Below are positions 39,966-48,225 of a DNA stretch of 64,000 nt, piece after piece. Source of the stretch: Symbiodinium natans (lineage: Eukaryota > Sar > Dinophyceae > Suessiales > Symbiodiniaceae); the NCBI GenBank assembly GCA_905221605.1, contig CAJNDS010002636.1:99501-163500 (forward strand), read 5' to 3'. The notes under the pieces were generated by a model. It was not told the origin of the DNA and made no database searches. It was given only the letters and a program-made list of their open reading frames with translations. Position 1 is the stretch's first letter; each line of letters starts with the position of its first letter. Both the position numbers and the translations under genes were made by a program.

Positions 39966-42900
39966 TATAGGGGCTTGTAGGGTTTCTAGGGTTTCTAGGA
40001 TTTAAAGGGTTTGTAGGGTTGACAGGGTTTACTGTACAGGGTTTCTAGGGAGGGTTTAGAGGGTTTATAGGGTTTGGGGTTTTTTCGGTTTGGATGGTTT
40101 TGGCCTAGGCCCAGCAACAACCTTGAAGACAAAACCCTAAACCTTATTATAGTGTTCTTAAGGGGGGGGGGGGGGGGGGGTTCAAGGGGGTATGTAACCC
40201 AAGGCTCCCGAATACTCCACACTACTCCCTAAGGCTTCCGAAGCTTCCCAAAGGTTCCCCCGGTACCTACCCCCTCCCTGAAGGACCCTCTAACTTCAGG
40301 TTTCGGGCTTAGGGTTTAGGGTTCACATGGCAGGCGAAGCCCCCAAGCCCCCAAAAAACATGTAGAACCACCCAAAAAAAGCCCAAGAAAAACAAACTTA
40401 AACCCCCCAGCCCCCCAGGACCTAGAAACCACCCCGAAGTTGAAACACCTTGAGCCCCTAAACCCTGAACCCTACACCCTGGACCCTAAACCCTAAACCC
40501 GAAACCCTAAACCCCAAACCCGAAACCCTAACCCTAAACCCTAAACCCAAATCCCTCCAAGGGGCCGTGGCCCACATGATGTCAGACGGAGCAGGAGGCC
40601 AGCTTTAGAGCTCAAACTTGAGCCAATCGTGCATCGGTACGGTGCAAACCTTCGACACAAAGAGCCTCGAACCATTAAGGAGGCAAGATGAGAGTCAGAG
40701 GCTAGGAGAGAGAGAAACTCAACTGAGCGAGAAGAGAGATCAAATATTCACAATGCGAAGGAACCAGACACACGGGAAGGAATGGTGCAACAGCAGAAAG
40801 CAAGACATGAGTTAGAAAAGTCAAGAAGAAGAGAACCCGAACCAACAAACAAACCTGCCAGTCGCAAAGTGAGGGGTGGGTGCCCTAAACCCTAAACCCT
40901 AAACCCCAAACCCTAAACCCTAAACCCTAAACCCTGTTCGACACGCTCCCAGGGAGTGGGGGGGGGCGGGTTAAGGCTCAGTGTAGAGAGATCTTGCAGG
41001 GTTGCCCTTCACGCAGAGAAGCCGAGGATGTCAGACCCAATGCGTCCCGGGTGGAACCAACATGAAGTTGTTCAAGGGGGTTTAGGGTTTAGGGTTTAGG
41101 GTTTAGGGTTTAGGGTTTAGGGTTTAGGGTTTAGGGTGGGATGAAACCCAGGTTGCCGTGTCCGAACTCCCGTACCTGCATGCACGTTGGGCTCAGATGC
41201 TCAGGATTCATGGGCTTTGGGGAAGTCCAAGCATTCACCACGACACAGTTGCCCCACCCTCATGCGCGCATGGAAGCCGCGAGCTTGAGCACTAGATGAT
41301 TACGTTTCAAATGGCAAGTCTGAAGCGCATACAGCTGAGACACGTTCCTCCTCAACCCCTCGCCAAGGCTCGCGGAACACTTGGGAAGCCCAAATTGCGA
41401 ACTCAAAGCTCCCAGCCTCAAACGGTGACAAAAGCGGCATCATGGGCCCCCCGAACACCCGCGGAGAACACCCCGAAACACATTCCCCCCAACAGCCCCT
41501 GAAGCCTAAATCCCCATCCCGGCCATGACCAAGGGCCCCAGTGACCGATGCTGCTGCTGCCCCTCCTGGAGACTTCGCGTGGAAACAGCTCCGGGGAGAC
41601 TCTAAGGGCTTGTTAGGACCACTGAACCGGTGAAGCTGGGGAAGTGGATCCTACCAGCTGGGGTCCTTCAAGGAGTCGTGTGTTTCACATGCGAAAAAGA
41701 AGCTGCGCCCAACGAAGAAAGTGCACAGAAGTCCAAAGTTCAGTCGAAGATGGCAGCCCCAACTTCCCGCACATGGTCGTGGGTGAACTCTAACGCCGGT
41801 TTGGGGGCAAGCCTGGCAGTTTTTGCTTGGGGGCCTGCTCGAACAGCCAAAACATTGCCCATACTTGGGATGTTTCGGTGCTCTCCTCTTTCACTCTTCG
41901 GTCTGTTAGGAGCCTTTGCCGGACAAAGGCCAGGAAGAGGCGGCAGGAAGAGGTTAGCATCAGCACAGGGTGCACAAAGCAGCCGTGCAAGGGGGCTTGC
42001 ATCGTACGTCAGGCATTTGGAGGCATAGAGCAGTGTGAGCCATCCGGATGGGGGGAAACCAACAGGTGTTGACCCACACCATGGGGGATTCGGTACATCA
42101 TTTGGTGCCATTGCCTGGCGTGTCGTTAATTGGCGTTGCACGGGGAGGGAGCCCAGCTCCCGAAACCAAAGCCTGTTGCGCGTGAGGTGCCGGGTTTAGG
42201 GTTGAGGGTTTACAGTTTAGTGTTGTAGGTTGTAGGGTTTTAGGGTTTCGCGGCCCTTCTCAAAACCAAGAACCCCAAACCCCCCTGACTTATATATGGT
42301 TCAGCCCCGGCGGCCCCCCCCCCCCCCCCCCCGCCCCGCCCTATAGGTTTTGGGTTTAGGGTTTAGGGTGCGGAGATGCAATTGCATTGTGCACAAGTGA
42401 AGTAAGCCCGGTAACCCTCAGTTGGACCCCCCTAGCCTGGGTCGGTGCCCGTTCAGGGAGTAAAGGGCGGTGTGAGAACCCCGGAAAAATTTGGACAACC
42501 TTAAGGTGGGATAGTTGGTGCCATGTCCCCCTTGGTTGTTCCCCGCATAGGGTTTAGGGTTTATGGAGGGGCGCAGAATGCACAACGCGGAACCACATCT
42601 GGGCGTTGTTCTAAGGGTAAGGGAGGTCGACAGTTTATCCGACTGCCGTAAGGGCTTGGGTTCCGTTGACACCAGGATCAGCTTAAATCCACGCTGGGGT
42701 TTAATCAAAGCTTCTCAGGGTCTTAAATGAGGGTTCGGGAACCGAAACTAGTCCTAAAGGGACTACTAGTCTGCATCTGGCCTTGCGGCGGGAGCCACGG
42801 CCAGGCTAGGCAGCCAACCACCTCGGAGAAGCTTGTGGGGAAAGGCTCTTAGGCTTTCAGGCTTAGGGTCTAGGTGTTTTTGGGCTTTAGCTTCTTCTTT

Positions 42901-43000
42901 CAGGGTTTAGACCCCTTCCTGCTCTTATAGCGTAGATGGCCAGCTTAGGGTTGATATGATATAGGGTTTGATGAGGGGCAGTCGGCCCTAAACCCTAAAC
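39966..43000. other. Repeat-rich stretch, almost no gene recognised
   Basis: Holds CCCTAAA/TTTAGGG tracts (40868-40935, 41082-41138), poly-G (about 40158-40180) and poly-C (about 42316-42334). The candidate mini-exon at 41152 is the only likely coding piece, together with a weak plus-strand frame near 40.6 kb. The overlapping frames on both strands at 41.63-42.14 kb were not recognised. Confidence 0.5.
41152..41207 (+). CDS. Candidate mini-exon
   Basis: CCCAG|GTTGCC opens a plus-strand frame VAVSELPYLHARWAQML that meets an AG|GATTC (GA donor) near 41208. It directly follows a TTTAGGG tract. Weak on its own. Confidence 0.3.
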
Positions 43001-43049
43001 CTAAACACCTGTGCATAGCTTGGCACACAAGTACAGCCCAGCCCCTCTT

Positions 43050-43094
43050 TTTAACAGGGCCAGGCAATGGCCCTAGGCAATGGCCCCTGTTAAA
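43050..43094. repeat. Imperfect palindrome, possible terminal inverted repeat
   Basis: TTTAACAGGGCCA (43050-43062) and TGGCCCCTGTTAAA (43081-43094) pair with one extra base. 73 bp before the transposase remnant. Confidence 0.55.
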
Positions 43095-43166
43095 CACTTA
43101 TGGACTACTAGGACCTTACAACAAACCCCCTAAAACCGCGAATACCCGTTCAACTCTTACAATAAA

Positions 43167-43466
43167 ATGAAAAACTTCTCCGAAGCGGATGTTCGCCATG
43201 AGATAGTCAACCACAGTCAGGGAGAGATTACCAATTCCAACTCTACAAACGCCATCGAGTGCAAGTGGTCCTTAATTAAACGTTGGATCCGTCGGAGAAT
43301 GTCCGGGATCTTACCAGCTCATTCAGATCGCCAAAAATGGCGTCTGCTCATAGATGAGTACCAAGCCCGCAGCTCGCTCACAGCGAACGGCCAACACTCT
43401 TTTGATCACGGTAACCTCATCACAGCGCGCGTGCGCGATGTCGTACGTCTTTTCCAAGTTTCCTGA
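43167..43466 (+). pseudogene. IS1595/ISXO2-type transposase, C-terminal remnant
   Basis: The 99-residue frame has VNHSQGEI, then NAIECKWSLIKRWIRRRMSG and WRLLIDEYQAR. This matches the end of the DDE domain of IS1595-like (ISXO2, related to eukaryotic Merlin) transposases, where the NHS and TNxIExxW..LK motifs carry the last catalytic Glu (here the E of NAIECKW). The N-terminal zinc ribbon and the first two catalytic Asp regions are not upstream on this strand, so it is a fragment or one exon. An imperfect palindrome with TTTAACAGGG arms lies 70 bp upstream (43050-43094). Confidence 0.6.
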
Positions 43467-44038
43467 CAGCATCGCTTGCTTCGTCGAACACCATCTTACG
43501 CTTTAGCTGCTCAAAAGAAATGCTTTGCAGCTGCCATCTTTGGCCATCAAATTGGATATGCACTGTACGTAAACCTGCATACGCTTGTCTCTGTCCGCAG
43601 CTATGAACACATCCAAATGAGTGGTTTCGTTTCGTGCATTTACGTAAAATACTAAAACGCAGGGGCCGGGTTCACCCCTGGAACCGCTTGTTTTAACCTT
43701 TAAGCCCTATAAGTTCTAAAGGCTTAGGGCTTTTCAGGGTTTATCTCTAAAGCCCTGAGGGTTAAAGGCTTATATGCCTAAACCTGCAGCGTAAGTTCCT
43801 AAACCTGATGCGTTTAAACCTAAGGCCTGGGCATGTATGCCTTCAGCGCCTATAAGGTTAAAACGATGGAACCTTGATTGAACCTTTAAACCTTAACCCG
43901 GTTCAAACCTTAAACACTATAGGGTTTGAGGTTCCAATGTTTCGGTTGAATTGGTGGCTTGCGTTAAAATCCTATATAAATCTTAAACCCTAAGCCTTTA
44001 AAATGCATAAATCTTGGAATAGGGTCTGATCCTACTTC

Positions 44039-44344
44039 TTAGCGATATTCCAGCCCATGCACAGGGTTCCCGTGTCCTCTCTTACTTCCTCCCAGCGGTG
44101 GTTGAGTACAGGGTTTCGAGCAGGTTGTGTAGGATTGGGATGTTTTCTGCTTGAAACCTGCTTCGGCCCCTTGCCAGGTGGAACGACGAGCTCCTGGCGT
44201 TGCCGAGACCGTGGCCTTCCACTTGTCGGAGACAAAGATATCTCCTCCCCTCAATCCCAATGTCTGGATGTTTTTAAGCATCTCCTTGTGGCCACGGGGT
44301 TTGCCGTCCAACGGAGTAGCTGAAGATGCCGAAGGTCGCTTCAA
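44039..44344 (-). pseudogene. IS1595-type transposase, middle fragment
   Basis: The minus-strand frame has RGGDIFVSDKWKATVSA, which fits the second catalytic Asp region (GxxxxxDxWKA) of the same transposase type. It then drifts into low-similarity sequence. It lies on the opposite strand to the C-terminal piece at 43167-43466, so the pieces come from different copies or from an inversion. Confidence 0.4.
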
Positions 44345-44422
44345 TGTAGTCTTGCTCGAAGATGTTGATGGTCGTTTGTAGGCCTTTGAAGCAGGTTTCT
44401 TCGTAACTGCGCGGCTAGACCG

Positions 44423-45047
44423 CTATGCAGTACGAAGACGCTGGAAAAGTGGACCGTCGAACCCCTGGTTGAGTTGTGGTTGGTACCATGCACTCAATGT
44501 CTGCTGGAAGGATTGGGTCCAAGCATCAATTCGCTTGTGGTCAGTGGGACGCAACTCGCGAAGAATTTGTTGTCGAGGAAATTCATACATCCGCATCACG
44601 AAAGCTTCCAACTTAGGCATCCACATGTGTTGCTTCACGTTCGAAAGGAATCGCCTCAGGCTGCTGGTCTAGACACTCTAGACAGCCTTGGGTTTCGTAC
44701 CGAGCTCCAATCCAACGATATCGTGAGCTCTTGAAGCGTAGCTGGTAAGGCGTCTGACAACTCGGACAAACACGCTCAGGAGGCACGAGATGCAAAGCCT
44801 GTGCTGCGAGCACTGCTCGCGTAGCCAAGGTATCCGGGAGGCCACCAGGATCACGAACACGACTGTACTTCACGATGTCAGAGAATTGGGTCCTGTTGAG
44901 AAGGTCTGCAGACGAAACCGCGGCTCGGAAGGCACTCCAATCTGCATAGCATGCCATTGCGAAAAAACTATAATATCTCGAGCCACTTACAAAACAACAT
45001 CGAGAAGTCAGGTGAACATCATGAGCATCGAGTGACTTGGGTAGCAC
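44423..45047 (-). pseudogene. IS1595-type transposase N-terminal fragment with zinc ribbon, frameshifted
   Basis: A plausible protein starts at MACYADWSAFR (about residue 31 of the open frame). It has a CPSC..CLEC pair near 44.70-44.78 kb, as in the zinc ribbon of IS1595-type transposases. Near 44.63 kb the frame stops, and a natural helical continuation (KLEAFVMRMYEFPRQQILRE) appears in another frame down to 44423. With the fragment at 44039-44344 it makes a broken colinear transposase on the minus strand. No promoter or intact start is visible. The family assignment rests on the zinc-ribbon spacing and the neighbouring fragments. Confidence 0.4.
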
Positions 45048-45050
45048 ACA

Positions 45051-45227
45051 GATGCTGGACTGACATATGACAAAGCCGGGCTATGCGTGAGACCATGATT
45101 TGCGCAAAACTGCTGCGCGCCAATGCTGGTATTCACACATGATGCTGGACTGACATGCGACAAAGCCGGGCTATGCGTGAGACCATATTTTGTGCAAAAC
45201 TGCGCGCCAATGCCGGTATTCACACGC
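45051..45227. repeat. Tandem duplication, 90-bp unit
   Basis: Two copies, 45051-45140 and 45141-45227, both begin GATGCTGGACTGACAT. The second lacks three bases. They lie where an intron of the minus-strand frame would be. Confidence 0.7.
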
Positions 45228-45626
45228 TCACTCGGCAATATCCACGCGGTCGGCTTCGTCCATCATCCGCTTGAGTTCCTGCTCCATATCGTCTGGGACG
45301 TGACCAACTTGTGGCATGACATCATCGTCGTCTGTGTCGGCATCATGAGCGAGACTAGGGAAAGCAGGATTGGATGGCGCTGCGACGCTGACAGCATCGG
45401 TGAGTTTGGCACGCTTTGACGACAGCATGACTGAAATGGACGAGGATGCGGTGGACTTCTTGGGAGACGGCGAGTCCAGGTCGATGGCGTGTGTAACTGC
45501 CTGACCTTTGAGGGAACGAAAAGCTGCAACCTTTTCCTTCTTGACCTTGACGCGAAGCTCCGGTTCAGGAAGCAGGCGTGATGGCACTGGAGGCACTAAC
45601 GTATTTACGTTGACCTTTGATAGCAA
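45228..45626 (-). CDS. Hypothetical acidic protein or first exon
   Basis: The 132-codon frame starts MLSKVNVNTLVPPVPSRLLP. It is rich in Lys and Ser in the first half and has an acidic DADTDDDD stretch near the end. I recognise no domain. At its end the sequence reads GA|GTGAGCGTG, a good GT donor, and a tandem 90-bp repeat follows, so it could be a first exon joined to the transposase-like frame downstream (45047-44423) rather than a complete gene. Confidence 0.4.
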   Translation of the reverse strand: MLSKVNVNTLVPPVPSRLLPEPELRVKVKKEKVAAFRSLKGQAVTHAIDLDSPSPKKSTASSSISVMLSSKRAKLTDAVSVAAPSNPAFPSLAHDADTDDDDVMPQVGHVPDDMEQELKRMMDEADRVDIAE

Positions 45627-45699
45627 ACAGTTTCATGCTGTTCAATGAATATGCATCCACTATATAGGCACTATTCAGAAGCAGCAAACCAACAGCCTC

Positions 45700-45960
45700 G
45701 GCTCACGAAATAACAAAGCCAAAATAACAACAAAAAACCAAAAATTTAAAAAACATCCAAAAAAAACCAAAAAAGCAACCAAAACCAAAAACGAACCAAA
45801 AAAACACAACCAAAAAAAACCAAAACCAAAAAAACATTTCCTAGGAAATCTTATAAGGAAACTTCCTGAATAATGTTTCTTTTTTTGTTTTTTTTTTTTT
45901 GGTTTTGTTTTTTTTGGTTTTGGCTTTTTCTGATTTTTTGTTTTGGTCTTTTTTATACAC
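45700..45960. repeat. CCAAAA-rich / TTTTGG-rich foldback low-complexity sequence
   Basis: The left half is A-rich with CC, the right half T-rich with GG. The halves are roughly complementary around TTCCTAGGAA. Confidence 0.6.
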
Positions 45961-46447
45961 CCCAACACTGAAACAGCAATCATAAACCCTTCGCCCCTGG
46001 AGCGTGTCGGCATGCACGTCGGACACGACGCCGCTTACCTCAGACAGAATAAAAGTGCCAAAACGCAGGGGCCGGGTTCACCCCTCAGCCAAAAAAACCT
46101 ACCGCCTGAGAATTTATACCTTCAGCGCCCAAAGTGTTAAAACCTGTTAACGGTTTAGAGCCCTATAGGGCTTCAGGGTTCTGACCCTAAAGCGCTTAGG
46201 GTTGGGCCTGAAACGCCTAAACCTTAAACCCTTAAGGTTTAAACTCTATGGGCTTGGGTTTTAATGCCTAAATCTTCAACCCTGAGCCTTTAAACCTTAA
46301 CCCTATGCCTTTAGGGTTTAAAGATTAGGCGTTTAGGACCCTTAACCCTATAGCCTAAAGGGCTCAAAGGTTAAGTGTTTAGGCCCACTAAGATTAAACT
46401 CTATGGGCTTATGTTTAGTTTCAATTCCGAAGTATTAAAGCCTAAAC

Positions 46448-46957
46448 CTGGTTGCCGTGTGGAAGGATGGCCGGTTGACATGCGAGTCCGCGGAGAAGGC
46501 CACGAAAGCCAAGAAGGCGAAGAAGCCTGCGATGAAGGCGATGAAGGCGACGAGTAGGGTTTATGAGCTGTTTACTTGTAAGTCTTGAGGATAGTTTATA
46601 TAGATGAATCTTATCTTTGAGAAATTGTAACTCTTTTTGGAGGTCCTTTAGGAATCATGAGATGAACAGCCACATACTTGCAAGTAAGTCGGGCTTTTCC
46701 TGTCTTTGATGGCTACTACTTCTCCAGCTGCGCTTCGCAGCACCGTATACAGAACACCAGCTGCATTTTGCAGCAATTGTACCTCTGCTTTGGCAGTTCC
46801 GTGAACCTCGACATAGTCCTCTACACGAGCTATGCCGTACCTGACCTACCAGGCGATGAAGGCGATGAAGGCGATGAAGGCAATCAAGCCAATGAAGGCA
46901 ATGAAGGCAATGAAGGCCATGAAGTGATGAAGGCCAGAAAGCTACGAAGGCCATGAA
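46448..46957 (+). CDS. KAMK-repeat basic protein coding, broken or split
   Basis: From about 46451 a plus-strand frame reads VAVWKDGRL, then EKATKAKKAKKPAMKAMKAT, and reaches the canonical donor T|GTAAGTC at 46578. A second stretch at 46853-46930 reads KAMKAMKAMKAIKPMKAMKA and stops at TGA. Lys-Ala-Met-Lys repeats are a known dinoflagellate low-complexity type in basic, often nuclear proteins. The underlying DNA is a 9-bp GATGAAGGC minisatellite, and in another frame the same DNA reads Gly-Asp-Glu. That alternative frame runs from 46678 through a natural-looking PVFDGYYFSSC segment, so which frame is used is open. Confidence 0.4.
46574..46698. repeat. 125-bp direct repeat, copy 1
   Basis: Nearly identical to 47012-47136 (one difference seen). 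It starts ACTTGTAAGTC and ends AAGTAAGTCGGGCTTTT, so it carries two GTAAGT donor-like sites. Confidence 0.8.
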
Positions 46958-47011
46958 GGCGAAGAAAAAAAGTGAGCTCCTTTGTGCTTCGTCCCTTTCA
47001 CCCCCATTCGA

Positions 47012-47136
47012 ACTTGTAAGTCTTGAGGATAGTTTATATAGATGAGTCTTATCTTTGAGAAATTGTAACTCTTTTTGGAGGTCCTTTAGGAATCATGAGA
47101 TGAACAGCCACATACTTGCAAGTAAGTCGGGCTTTT
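47012..47136. repeat. 125-bp direct repeat, copy 2
   Basis: Copy of 46574-46698, offset by 438 bp. The two copies bracket the second KAMK-coding stretch. Confidence 0.8.
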
Positions 47137-47403
47137 GGAAGGCCCAGGACCCGGAACATAGTGAAAGGATATTTGCTCACAGTATTCTCGCTTCTCTGGG
47201 GCCTACTTGCAATAGATTCATTCGAATAGATAAATCGCAGCACCCCATGCCCTCAAATACTTCCTAGCCTTATGGGAGTTTACAGGCGGCTGTACGATAT
47301 CAGGCTACTGTACCAAGACACCGGGGGGGGGGGGGAGTAGTGCACACGGGCATCAACAAAAACCAACAAAGGTAGGTCCATGGGGGGTTACCATATACTT
47401 ATA

Positions 47404-47560
47404 TTTATATACATACATACATATACATATCTGTATATATACAGATGTATGTTGTTATTAGACTATATTCTATTGTTTTAAGTGTGTGTGTGTGTGTATG
47501 TATATATATATATATGTTCTTTGTATGTATGTATGTATGTATGTATGCATGCATGTGTGT
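47404..47560. repeat. Microsatellite TA, GT and GTAT repeats
   Basis: Simple-sequence runs; no coding. Confidence 0.9.
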
Positions 47561-47566
47561 ATAGTC

Positions 47567-47670
47567 ATGGCTCAGCAAAGGCGTCATCGTAAACATGAGC
47601 TGCAACCTCGGCGAAGTCAAGCCATCGGCGCAGGCGCTTATCGGGCTGCTTTGAGAGTTTAGGGGTCCAG
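47567..47670 (-). CDS. Possible 3' exon, unknown protein
   Basis: The minus-strand frame reads DKRLRRWLDFAEVAAHVYDD, then FAEP and TGA at 47567-47569. It is open upstream to about 47.67 kb and beyond. It lies downstream, in the same orientation, of the ubiquitin-like gene and could be its last exon or a separate gene. No domain recognised. Confidence 0.35.
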
Positions 47671-48225
47671 GGATTTGGGGTGCTGTTTTGGGTTTAGGGT
47701 TGAAGGTTTAAGGTTTAGGGTTCAGGGCTTTAGGGGTTTTGGGAGTGTAGGAGTGCAGGAGTTTAGGAGTGTAGGGGGTTTTTTGTAGGTGCGGGGCTTT
47801 GGCTTTGGGAGTTGCGGCAGACAACCGCGCTGAGGGCTTGTTCAGTATTATAGGACTCTTTAGAGTTCATCTCGCATAGGTTCCCTACAACAACCAGGGA
47901 CCAAGGAACCCTCAAAAGCAAAAAACAAAAGAAGCCCCGTTTGCCTTAAAGAATCACGAGCCCCATACGGGAAACCTGAACAGATGACATCAGACGTGAA
48001 GCTTATGGCAAGAATGGAGCTAACTTACTTCTTTGCGTGTGTAGCCCTGAGATCAAGCTTGGAGATGTGTACTATAAGAGTACGCCCTGCTTGTGCAATA
48101 TAGCGGCCTTAGTAATTAGAATAAGGCTTTTTTTTTTTGGGGGGGGGGGTTATTCTAGTATGATTCTATTGGGACCCTTAGTACTTACTCCAACCCCGAA
48201 ACCCTAAAACCCTAAACCTTAAACC

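Larger units (their letters stand above)
43654..46085. repeat. 26-bp direct repeats bracketing a 2.4-kb segment
   Basis: The same 26 bp occur at 43654-43679 and 46060-46085. They contain a hairpin, CAGGGG / CCCCTG around CCGGGTTCA; the right copy ends one base short of the full stem. Each copy is followed by several hundred bases of degenerate AAACCTTAA sequence. The minus-strand transposase fragments lie between them. Confidence 0.5.

Noticed and set aside
41630..42141. 132- and 133-residue frames on opposite strands
   Set aside because: Both are open but neither shows a recognisable motif or splice context; I could not decide between them and left them as unassigned.
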